Shown here in pieces: positions 25,414-33,201 of a stretch of 64,000 nt of DNA. Position 1 is the first letter of the stretch, and every line of letters starts with the position of its first letter. Where the stretch lies: NCBI GenBank assembly GCA_016219275.1, contig JACRBM010000088.1:1-64000 (forward strand), read 5' to 3'. Source of the DNA: Chloroflexota bacterium. GTDB lineage: Bacteria; Chloroflexota; Anaerolineae; UBA4142. The notes below the pieces were generated by a model. That model did no database searches, had not been told where the DNA came from, and saw nothing but the letters and a program-made list of their open reading frames with translations. A program made the translations under genes and the position numbers.

Positions 25414-26352
25414 ATGATTGGGCGTTTGATGCGCGCGCTCGCGCCGTGGTTCGTGCTCGCCGGGCTGACAACACTTGCATGTGATTTGACGACGCTGGGA
25501 CTCGGCGCTCCATCCAAGCCGCAAGTTTTGATTCAAGCCCCGGCATCGAACAGCCAATTTCGCGACGGCGAAGAAATCATCGTGCAATCCACCGCGACCG
25601 ATGCGAGCGGCATCACGCGCGTCGAACTCGCCGTGGATGGCGCGAGCGTGGAAACATCCGCGCCGCCGATTGTGCAAGGTCAAGCTTCGTTCACGGTGAT
25701 TCAACGTTGGAAAGCGACGACCGGTTCGCACACGCTCACCGTGCGCGCGTACAACGCGTCCGGCGCGGCGAGTGATCCAGCGTTAGTGACAGTGAATGTC
25801 ATCGCCGCCGCGCCGACCTCGCCCATCGCGCCGCCGACGATTCTCGCGCAACCGCCGCTCGGCAGCACACCTGGGCTAGGCGTCGTCCCGACATTGCCGC
25901 CGAGTGAAACGTCAACGCCGCTCGGCGCGACGCCCACGCGCACGCGCACGCCGACGCCGCGTCCGACGAACACACCCGCCGCGCCGCCCGGCGTTTACGC
26001 GACCTCGATTCGCGTGGACCCCGCGTCTCCCAAACGCGGTCAAGCGGTTGGCTTTATTGTTACTTTCTTGAACACGACCGGCGCGCCGCAATCGTACCAG
26101 TGGCGCGTGCGCATCTTTGAACCGGACAAACGCAACTCGTTTGGTGACACCGCTATCTCAAAAAGCGATATTCCGGTCGGCGCGAACGAACTCCCTTCCA
26201 TAGTCAATTGGGGCGTGTTCGGACCGACCGGTTGCCGCACGTTTATCGCGCGCGTGTTTTGGGTTGATCCAACCAACAAAAACGAAACTGAATTTCTCAA
26301 ACCGGACGGGAGCGGTGGACCCGCGACAACCTTCCCGCTCGAATGTCCGTGA
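25414..26352 (+). CDS. Surface lipoprotein with Ig-like domain and Pro/Thr linker
   Basis: A 312-residue exported protein. The signal peptide ends in a lipobox (TTLAC, Cys near residue 23). An Ig/CARDB-like beta domain follows (DGEEIIVQSTATDASGITRV and VELAVDG), then a linker of about 60 residues rich in Pro and Thr, and a second beta domain from GVYATSIRVDPASPKRG to the C-terminus. The second domain resembles that of the lipoprotein at 50606. Start chosen at ATG 25414 because GGAGG precedes it; GTG 25408 overlaps that site. It stands first in the exopolysaccharide locus and may anchor or guide the polymer; that role is inferred. Confidence 0.8.
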   Translation: MIGRLMRALAPWFVLAGLTTLACDLTTLGLGAPSKPQVLIQAPASNSQFRDGEEIIVQSTATDASGITRVELAVDGASVETSAPPIVQGQASFTVIQRWKATTGSHTLTVRAYNASGAASDPALVTVNVIAAAPTSPIAPPTILAQPPLGSTPGLGVVPTLPPSETSTPLGATPTRTRTPTPRPTNTPAAPPGVYATSIRVDPASPKRGQAVGFIVTFLNTTGAPQSYQWRVRIFEPDKRNSFGDTAISKSDIPVGANELPSIVNWGVFGPTGCRTFIARVFWVDPTNKNETEFLKPDGSGGPATTFPLECP

Positions 26353-26366
26353 GCATGTGACCGGTG

Positions 26367-27209
26367 ATGAGCGAGACCCAGACTTTGGATATTTTGCGTC
26401 GGCGTTGGTGGATCGTCCTTGCGATGCCGGCGCTCGCGTTGATCGTTGCCGCGCTCGTCACGTTCGCGCAGAAGCCGACGTACGAAGCGACCGCGACGAT
26501 AGCGCTTGCGCCCGCTACGCTTTCGATCCCGACGACGAATCAGTTGCCGCCGTACTATTTGACGGTGGATTCGCCGCGCCGCTTGCCGCCGGCGTACACG
26601 CCGACATATTACATCGCGATGTTGAAAGACGCCGCGCTGGCGTCCGCCGCGTCCGGTGCGACGATCGCGCTGGGCGTGAACGGCAACGATCGCGCGCTGA
26701 TCGAAATCACCGCGCGCGGCGCGGACGCGACCCAGGTGGCGAACGCGGCGAACGCATACGCGAACGCGGGCGCGCAACAGATCGAAAAATTGTTACAGCC
26801 GAATGACGCCGATGTTGCCGCCGCGCAAAAAAAATTGGATGCGGCGGAACAGGCGCTCGTCAAATTTACGCGCGACCATAATCTGGGCGAATACGATCCG
26901 ATCAAATTGTCAACGCTCACCGGTCTGTCCACGGACAAGCGGCTCGAACTGAATCGGTTGCTGCGCGAGCGCGACACCGCGGAAACGGTCTATCGCGATT
27001 TTGCCGGCGATTACGCGCGCGCGGCGATTCTCGCCGCCGGCGCGTACAAGCCGCGCGTGATTGCCGCGCCGACGCCGACCGTGCCGGTCGCGCCGCAACT
27101 CGCGCAGAACGTGTTGATCGGCGCGGCGTTCGGCTTGGTGATTGGAATTCTCGGCGCGTTCGCGGTGGACAGCGCGCAGCGCAAGTACGGCGGTAATTCG
27201 GCGCGGTAA
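26367..27209 (+). CDS. Wzz-type polysaccharide chain-length/co-polymerase protein
   Basis: A 280-residue protein with the Wzz topology: TM1 at about residues 14-34 (WWIVLAMPALALIVAAL), an extracytoplasmic helical region with a coiled coil around 150-215 (AQKKLDAAEQALVKF), and TM2 at about 246-266 followed by a short tail. No C-terminal kinase is attached and no partner BY-kinase gene is visible nearby. It would set polymer length together with a Wzy polymerase encoded downstream. ATG 26367 is used; GTG 26364 is equally possible. Confidence 0.82.
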   Translation: MSETQTLDILRRRWWIVLAMPALALIVAALVTFAQKPTYEATATIALAPATLSIPTTNQLPPYYLTVDSPRRLPPAYTPTYYIAMLKDAALASAASGATIALGVNGNDRALIEITARGADATQVANAANAYANAGAQQIEKLLQPNDADVAAAQKKLDAAEQALVKFTRDHNLGEYDPIKLSTLTGLSTDKRLELNRLLRERDTAETVYRDFAGDYARAAILAAGAYKPRVIAAPTPTVPVAPQLAQNVLIGAAFGLVIGILGAFAVDSAQRKYGGNSAR

Positions 27210-27215
27210 TTTCTG

Positions 27216-28259
27216 ATGACCAAAACTTGGCGAATAATCGGTGTGATCCTCGCGCTCGCGACGACGGTGTTCGTCCTGCCATCGGCTGCGAGCGTGTGGT
27301 TGCAGAACTGGGCAAACGCGCAGATCGCGCGCGCGGCGACATCGCCTCCCGGCAACGAAGCGCTCGGACTGGCGCGGACACAGCTTGAGCAGGCGCGGCA
27401 ATTTGCGAACGAGCCGCGCCTTTCGCTTGCCCAGGCGCGTCTCGCGCTCGCGCAGAACGACGCGCCCGGCGCGCTCGATGCGCTGGCTCAGGCAGACGCG
27501 ACCGATTTCATCGCGCCATGGTTGCGCGGGAATGCGGCGTACCAATTGCGCCAAACCGATCTCGCGTTTGCGGCTTGGCGGGACGCGGGCGCGCGCGATT
27601 ATTTTTCGAATCAAGCGCATCGCGCCTTCGACAAACATCAATGGGAACTCGCCGAGCATTACGCGCGGCTCGCGTTAGGCGTCGCGCCGGAAATTGCCGA
27701 TTTGCATTTACTACTGGGCGAAGCGATTTCGCGACGCGAGGTGAACGATCCCGAAGCGTGGCGCGAACTTGACCGCGCCGAGGCGCTTGCGCCGAACGAC
27801 GAATTTCGCGCGACCGTGCTCTCTCGCCGCGCCGAAATGCTCGCCGCGCAAAACAAACTGGGCGACGCGCTCGCGTTGTTTGAACGCGCGATGCAGATCG
27901 CGCCGATTGATGCGCGCCCGCGCACCGGGTACGCGTTGACACAACTGCGCCTCGACGCGCGCGCGAAACCGCAAGCCGTCGCGATGCTGACCCAGGTCGT
28001 CGGCGATTCGCCATGGTACGTGGCGGCGTACCTCGCGCTCGCGCAACTCGCGGAAAACGATCGCGGCGCGGAGACGTGGCTCCAACGCGGATTGGACCAG
28101 AATCCAAACGACGCGCGGTTGTTGTTGCCGCTCGGAGAACTGTACGCGCGGCAAGGGCGCATCACGGAGGCGCGTGCGATGCTCGAACTCGCGCTCAAGC
28201 GCGAAACGCGCGTGGACAATCGCGAGGCAATCGCGCGCGCGTTGGAGCAACTCAAGTGA
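27216..28259 (+). CDS. Membrane-anchored TPR protein
   Basis: A 347-residue protein with one N-terminal membrane segment (about 7-27) and then tetratricopeptide-like helical repeats through the rest, for instance LGDALALFERAMQIAPIDARP and ARLLLPLGELYARQGRITEA. TPR proteins beside Wzy polymerases often act as assembly partners. It starts six bases after the Wzz-like gene and overlaps the Wzy start as GTGA, so the three are a coupled unit. No catalytic motif is seen. Confidence 0.8.
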   Translation: MTKTWRIIGVILALATTVFVLPSAASVWLQNWANAQIARAATSPPGNEALGLARTQLEQARQFANEPRLSLAQARLALAQNDAPGALDALAQADATDFIAPWLRGNAAYQLRQTDLAFAAWRDAGARDYFSNQAHRAFDKHQWELAEHYARLALGVAPEIADLHLLLGEAISRREVNDPEAWRELDRAEALAPNDEFRATVLSRRAEMLAAQNKLGDALALFERAMQIAPIDARPRTGYALTQLRLDARAKPQAVAMLTQVVGDSPWYVAAYLALAQLAENDRGAETWLQRGLDQNPNDARLLLPLGELYARQGRITEARAMLELALKRETRVDNREAIARALEQLK

Positions 28260-29698
28260 AGGCGACCCGCGTGTGGAAAACGGACGCGACGATCTACGCG
28301 CTCACCGCGTTGATCGCGATTGTTTTCGGCGCGTTCGCCGCACTCGCTTCAAGCGCGTGGCTTGGCTTTGTGAGCATCGTCGCGCTGATCGCCCTGCTCG
28401 CGTTTGTTTTGCCGCGATCATTCATCGCACCGGCGCTGGTCGGGTTTGCGGTCTTGCAATTCTACCTGACGATTCCTGGCACGGCGGCGACGCTGCGCGG
28501 CGCGCTTGTGTTCGTCGCGTGCGTTGCATTGCGCGCGCTGGCGACCCAACCAATCGAGTGGCGCGCCAATCGGACGTGGTTGCTCGCGGCATGCGCGTTT
28601 GTGTTCGCCGCGCTCGTCGCCGCGTATGGCGCGCCAAATCGCTACGCCGCGCTCAAAGGCGTGTACGATTGGGGCGCGGTATTTCTCACGATCTTGGTCG
28701 CCAGCGCGATTATCACCACGCCGCCGACGCGCGTGCGTATGCTCATCGCGTTGCTTGCGATGGGGACCCTGGAAGCAATCCTGGGTCTAGCGCAAGCCGC
28801 GCTCGGCGTCGAGCGCGTGCGCGCCATATTGAGTTTGCCCGGGAGCGAATTGTTTTTTCAACCGAACCTGTTGCGCGAACGGATCGCGGCGATGAGTTTT
28901 AATTGGATCGTGTTTGATCGCGTGCTCCCGTTTGGCAATTTCATCAACGGGATTGATTACGCCGTGTTTCTCGCCGCGATGATTGCGCTTGCGCTCGCGT
29001 GGCTATTCGCCGAGCGCACGCGCCGCCAAATGATCGCGTTGCTCGCGAGTGTGAGCGCAATGGGCGTCGCGTTATTGCTTACCTTCAAGGGGTCGGGCGT
29101 ACTCGCGTTGATCGGCGGCGCGTGTGTCATCGTGATCGCGTACGCGCAGCGCTTGTCGCGCCGCGTCGTGATGCTGGGTCTGGCGCTCGGCGTGATTGCG
29201 CTCGCGCTCGCCGCGCCGCTCGCCGATGCGCTCGCGCAACGCGCGCTCTTTTTGATTCAACGCGAGTCTGGGTCGGTGTTCACCACGGGACGGCTCGCGA
29301 TTTGGGTCGAGTTGTTGGACGTGTGGACACGCCATCCCTGGTTCGGCGTGGGGTTGAACAATGCCGAAGGATTCATCGAACCGCTATCGTCGTTGAACGG
29401 AGGCGCGTTCACGCTCGTCGTACCGTCGCCGGAAAGCGCGTACGTCGCCGCGCTCGTCGAAACCGGCGCGGTCGGTTTGCTCGCACTCGGCGCGATGTTC
29501 GCGTTGACGCTCACGCGCGCGTGGCAACGGTGGCGCGCGTCGCGTGACGCGCTAGACCTGGGAATGCTCGCGGCAATCGTCGCGTGGTTGGTCGGCAATG
29601 TGACAGTCGCCGGATTCACGACTGATCAGAATGGAATGGTGTTGGGATTGATGGTGGGAATGTTTTGGGCAAGGCAGGACGCGCGCGTTGGAAACTAG
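28256..29698 (+). CDS. O-antigen ligase/polymerase (Wzy_C) family membrane protein 1
   Basis: A 480-residue multi-pass protein with about twelve hydrophobic segments. The Wzy_C signature region is TGRLAIWVELLDVWTRHPWF, followed by GVGLNN and a long extracytoplasmic loop ending at SAYVAALVETGAVGLLALG. Such proteins polymerise lipid-linked repeat units or ligate polymer. GTG 28256 is chosen for the GTGA overlap. A second Wzy-like gene lies at 45759, so the locus may make two polymers. Confidence 0.85.
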   Translation: MKATRVWKTDATIYALTALIAIVFGAFAALASSAWLGFVSIVALIALLAFVLPRSFIAPALVGFAVLQFYLTIPGTAATLRGALVFVACVALRALATQPIEWRANRTWLLAACAFVFAALVAAYGAPNRYAALKGVYDWGAVFLTILVASAIITTPPTRVRMLIALLAMGTLEAILGLAQAALGVERVRAILSLPGSELFFQPNLLRERIAAMSFNWIVFDRVLPFGNFINGIDYAVFLAAMIALALAWLFAERTRRQMIALLASVSAMGVALLLTFKGSGVLALIGGACVIVIAYAQRLSRRVVMLGLALGVIALALAAPLADALAQRALFLIQRESGSVFTTGRLAIWVELLDVWTRHPWFGVGLNNAEGFIEPLSSLNGGAFTLVVPSPESAYVAALVETGAVGLLALGAMFALTLTRAWQRWRASRDALDLGMLAAIVAWLVGNVTVAGFTTDQNGMVLGLMVGMFWARQDARVGN

Positions 29699-29720
29699 AG
29701 AACTCGCGGCTAAACCTGGG

Positions 29721-31280
29721 ATGCACTCGCTCAAACGCATCGCGTCGTTCACGACGATTATCGCCGCGGGATTCGTGCTGGGTCGTGTGAGCGGCTTGGC
29801 GCGCGAGATGATCGTCAGCGCGCGCTTTGGTCTTTCCGCCGATCTCGACGCGTACTTTCTCGCCTACGTCGTGCCGACCGTCATCAACAACATTGTCGCC
29901 GGCGGTTCGATCACCGTCGCGGTGATGCCGGTCTTTGCGCGCTATCTCGCGCACGGCGACCGCGCCGAGTTTTGGCGCGTCGCGAGTATCATTACCAATT
30001 TTTTGCTCGTCGTCACCGGCGCATTGACCTTGCTCTGCATCTTGTTCGCGTCGCCGATCATCGCGATCCTGGGTTCGGGTCTTGCCGCGCCGACCCAAAC
30101 GCTCGCATCTGCGCTGCTTGTCATTATGATGCCGACGCTGTTCCTGAACGCCGCGCTCAACATGTTGCTCGCGATGCTCAACGCGCTCGATCGGTTTGTG
30201 GGACCGGCGTTGATCTATCTCGCGCTGAACGTCGGCATCATTGTCGCGGTCATCGCGCTCGCGCCCGTCATCGGCGTGTACTCGGTCGCGTGGGGCTTTT
30301 TATTCGGTGTCGCGTTGCAAACCGCGATTCAATTCGTCGCCCTGCGGCGCGAGCATCCGCAGTTCGCGTGGCAGATTGATTTGCGTCACCCCGCGCTGCG
30401 TCAAGTCGCGCTCGCGTTCGTGCCGGTCACCGCGCTCTCAATCCTCGCGCAGATCAACTTTGCGGTAGACAAGGCGATGGCGGGCACGCTCGCGACCGGG
30501 AGCATTAGCGCGTTGTCGTATGCCGACACGATCACCGGCACATTTTACATGCTCGGCGTCAGCGTGGGCATCGCGGTGTTTCCCGCGCTCAGTCGCATGG
30601 TCGCGATGGACGACCTGGCGAATGCGGCGCATGCGATCACCGCGTCTCTGCGGATGTTGCTGTTCGTCCTCGCGCCCTTGACGTGTTTGCTGATTCTATT
30701 CGCTGCGCCGACCATCGGGCTAGTCCTGGGTCGCGGCAAGTTCGATACGAACGCGGTGAACCTGACCGCGCAAGCGTTAGCGATGTACGCGATTGGCTTG
30801 ATGGCGATTGCGGTCATGTTCGTGCTGCAGCGCGCGTTCTACGCGTTGCGCGACAATGCAACGCCGTTCGTCGTCGGCGCGGTCGGCGCGGCGGTGCACG
30901 TTGCCTTGAACTGGGTCTTGATGCGCGATTTTGCGCACGCCGGCATTGCGCTTTCGACCTCGCTCACGGCGATTGCCAGCGCGCTCGTGATGCTCGTGTT
31001 GTTAGCGCGCCGCCTGGACGATTTTTCGCTGACGCGCCTGGGACTCTTTTTGCTTCGTTGTGGGGCGCTCGCGGTACCAAGCGCCGCGTTTGTCGCGTGG
31101 CTGTTTGCGCTGACCGGGCTAGGCGACGAAACATTCGGCGCGCGCGCGGTCGGTATTGCGTTTGCCGGACTAGGCGGACTGATTTATCTAGGACTCGCGT
31201 TCCTGTTGCGCGTGCCAGAAAGCGCGCTACTCTTCAAAACCGCGCGCGATTTGCTGACCAGATTTCCCGTTCGCCGCTAA
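29721..31280 (+). CDS. MurJ/MviN-like lipid-linked oligosaccharide flippase
   Basis: A 519-residue protein with about fourteen membrane segments. The N-terminus LKRIASFTTIIAAGFVLGRV and GLAREMIVSARFG matches MurJ-type MOP flippases; SISALSYADTITGTFYMLGV is also typical. MurJ flips lipid II; within this locus an exopolysaccharide Wzx role is equally reasonable. ATG 29721 aligns with the family start; an in-frame TTG at 29688 overlaps the wzy gene and is a weaker alternative. Confidence 0.85.
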   Translation: MHSLKRIASFTTIIAAGFVLGRVSGLAREMIVSARFGLSADLDAYFLAYVVPTVINNIVAGGSITVAVMPVFARYLAHGDRAEFWRVASIITNFLLVVTGALTLLCILFASPIIAILGSGLAAPTQTLASALLVIMMPTLFLNAALNMLLAMLNALDRFVGPALIYLALNVGIIVAVIALAPVIGVYSVAWGFLFGVALQTAIQFVALRREHPQFAWQIDLRHPALRQVALAFVPVTALSILAQINFAVDKAMAGTLATGSISALSYADTITGTFYMLGVSVGIAVFPALSRMVAMDDLANAAHAITASLRMLLFVLAPLTCLLILFAAPTIGLVLGRGKFDTNAVNLTAQALAMYAIGLMAIAVMFVLQRAFYALRDNATPFVVGAVGAAVHVALNWVLMRDFAHAGIALSTSLTAIASALVMLVLLARRLDDFSLTRLGLFLLRCGALAVPSAAFVAWLFALTGLGDETFGARAVGIAFAGLGGLIYLGLAFLLRVPESALLFKTARDLLTRFPVRR

Positions 31281-31289
31281 CCATTTCAC

Positions 31290-31340
31290 GATTTACAATT
31301 TGCTATTTGCCATCTGCCATTCGCCATTCGCCATCCGCAA
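31290..31340. repeat. ATTCGCCAT-family simple repeat between flippase and glycosyltransferase genes
   Basis: TTTGCCATCTGCCATTCGCC and further ATTCGCCAT units fill nearly the whole 65-base gap before the glycosyltransferase ATG, leaving no recognisable ribosome binding site. Confidence 0.7.
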
Positions 31341-31345
31341 TTCCT

Positions 31346-32560
31346 ATGAACATCTGTATGTTCTGTCGCATCATGCCCGCGCACGCGATAGGCGGGATGC
31401 AAGATCACGTTCAAACATTGAGTGTTGGGCTGGCTCAACGCGGGCATCGCGTCGTCGTCCTCACGAGTTCGCGCACCGATGGCGTCGCGTTTGAAAACGT
31501 GCGCGGCGTTGAGATTCATTATTTGCCCAACACACCGAGCGGACGAAATTCGTACGCATACTGGCGTGCGTCCGCGAACAAGTTTGAGAAACTGCACCGG
31601 CAATCGCCGTTCGATATTTTGCACAGCCAGAGCGCGGGCGCGTACGGAATTTTCGCGCGCGCGTTGCCGCGAAAATATCGCGTGCCACTCATCGCGTCGT
31701 TTCACGGCACGCATTCGGATGTGCTGACGACGAGTTGGCACACTGATTTCAGTTTGACGAATCCGCGTGGCACGGTGCGCTTTATCGCGATCGCACTCGA
31801 TTTGTTATACCGCTATCTGCGGCGCGATCTGTGGTTCACGCGCGCGATGGACCTACTGATCGCAACGAGCGACGCGGACGCGCACAAGTACCAGGCGCAC
31901 TATGGCTACCCCGCGTCGCGCATTCGCACGGTGTACAACGGCATTGACACTGACTTGTTTGCGCCGCGCGACGCGAGCGATTTGCGCGCGCACCTGGGAA
32001 TCGGCGCGGACGAAAAGATGCTCCTCGCGCTGGCGCGGTTGCAAAAAGACAAAGGCGTGCAAAACGCCATCGCGGTATTGGCGCGCGTGCGCGAACAATT
32101 TCCCGCGCGCTTGGTCGTCGTCGGCGACGGCGATTATCGCGCTGCGCTCGAACGCATGGCGCGCGACCTGGGTGTCGCCGCGCACACGCACTTTGCCGGC
32201 GCGCAAACGCTCGCCGAATGTGCGCGCTATTTCAACGCGTGCGATGTTTTTCTCGATCCGACGCTACGCACCGACGGGTACGACCTGACGATTGCGGAAG
32301 CGATGGCGTGCGCCAAGCCCGTGATTGTGTCCGATGTCGGTGCGAACTCGACACTGATAGATGTGGCGACGCAACGCGATGGCATGCTCATCCCGCGCGG
32401 CGACAACGATGTGCTCGCGCGCGCGATCACCGGTATTCTCGGTGATGCGCCGCGCGCGCGCGCGATGGGCGAATCCGCGCGCGCGAAAATCGTCGCGCGG
32501 TTCAGCATCGCGGCGATGGTGGAAGGCATGGAACGCGTGTATCGCGAGTTGACGCGATGA
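31346..32560 (+). CDS. GT4-family glycosyltransferase
   Basis: A 404-residue GT-B enzyme. The N-terminal domain has MPAHAIGGMQDHVQTLSVGL, the nucleotide-sugar domain begins near TVYNGIDTDLFAP and ALARLQKDKGVQNAIAVLAR, and the donor-binding acidic motif is TDGYDLTIAEAMACAKPVI. It retains the sugar configuration of an NDP-sugar. ATG 31346 lies right after a simple repeat. The stop overlaps the next start as ATGA. Confidence 0.9.
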   Translation: MNICMFCRIMPAHAIGGMQDHVQTLSVGLAQRGHRVVVLTSSRTDGVAFENVRGVEIHYLPNTPSGRNSYAYWRASANKFEKLHRQSPFDILHSQSAGAYGIFARALPRKYRVPLIASFHGTHSDVLTTSWHTDFSLTNPRGTVRFIAIALDLLYRYLRRDLWFTRAMDLLIATSDADAHKYQAHYGYPASRIRTVYNGIDTDLFAPRDASDLRAHLGIGADEKMLLALARLQKDKGVQNAIAVLARVREQFPARLVVVGDGDYRAALERMARDLGVAAHTHFAGAQTLAECARYFNACDVFLDPTLRTDGYDLTIAEAMACAKPVIVSDVGANSTLIDVATQRDGMLIPRGDNDVLARAITGILGDAPRARAMGESARAKIVARFSIAAMVEGMERVYRELTR

Positions 32561-33192
32561 GCGATAATCGCAATTACATCTGGAGCGACCAGGTTAGCCA
32601 GCGCCCCGAATATGCGACGATTCTTGAATGGATTCCGGAACACGCGCGTGTGATTGACCTGGGATGCGGCAACGGTTCGCTTTTGCATTTGCTCAAAACG
32701 CGCAAACAGATTGTCGAGTTCGGCATCGAACTTGCGCCAAGCGGCGTCGCGGCGTGCCAGCAGCGCGGCGTGGATGCGCGCGTTGGTCGCATTGACGTGC
32801 CGCTCGACGATGTGCCCGATCAATCGTTCGACATCGCGGTGTGCAACGTGACGTTGCAAATGGTGATGTATCCCGAAGTCACGCTACGCGAGATGAAACG
32901 CATCGCGCACCAACAAATTATTTCGTTTCCGAATTTCGCGTTCGTGTTGAATCGGCTCGAACTACTTTTCGCCGGGCGCATGCCGCGTTGGGGTTTGTTC
33001 GGCTATGCGTGGTACAGCACCGGGCACATTCATCAATTTGCCATTCGCGATTTCCGTGAAACCGCGCGCGCGGTGGGATTGACGATTCGCGCGAGCCGCT
33101 ATCTGAGCAAGTTTGGCGCGCTGGCGAAGCTCGCGCCGAATTTGCTAGCGCAGACGGCGCTCTTTCGATTGGAAGCGACTCAACCTGATTAG
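32557..33192 (+). CDS. MetW-like class I methyltransferase
   Basis: A 211-residue SAM-dependent methyltransferase. RVIDLGCGNGSLLHLLKTRK is motif I; FDIAVCNVTLQMV, ISFPNFAFVLNRLELLFAGR and the WYSTGHIHQF segment give the MetW-like pattern. MetW acts in methionine biosynthesis with MetX, but no metX is nearby and the gene is coupled (ATGA) to a glycosyltransferase. Either a methionine role or modification of a glycan or lipid intermediate is possible. Confidence 0.82.
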   Translation: MSDNRNYIWSDQVSQRPEYATILEWIPEHARVIDLGCGNGSLLHLLKTRKQIVEFGIELAPSGVAACQQRGVDARVGRIDVPLDDVPDQSFDIAVCNVTLQMVMYPEVTLREMKRIAHQQIISFPNFAFVLNRLELLFAGRMPRWGLFGYAWYSTGHIHQFAIRDFRETARAVGLTIRASRYLSKFGALAKLAPNLLAQTALFRLEATQPD

Positions 33193-33201
33193 AGTATTGT
33201 C

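Noticed and set aside
24292-25731. Long minus-strand frame opposite glyA
   Set aside because: It lacks family features and has shadow composition; glyA on the plus strand is certain.
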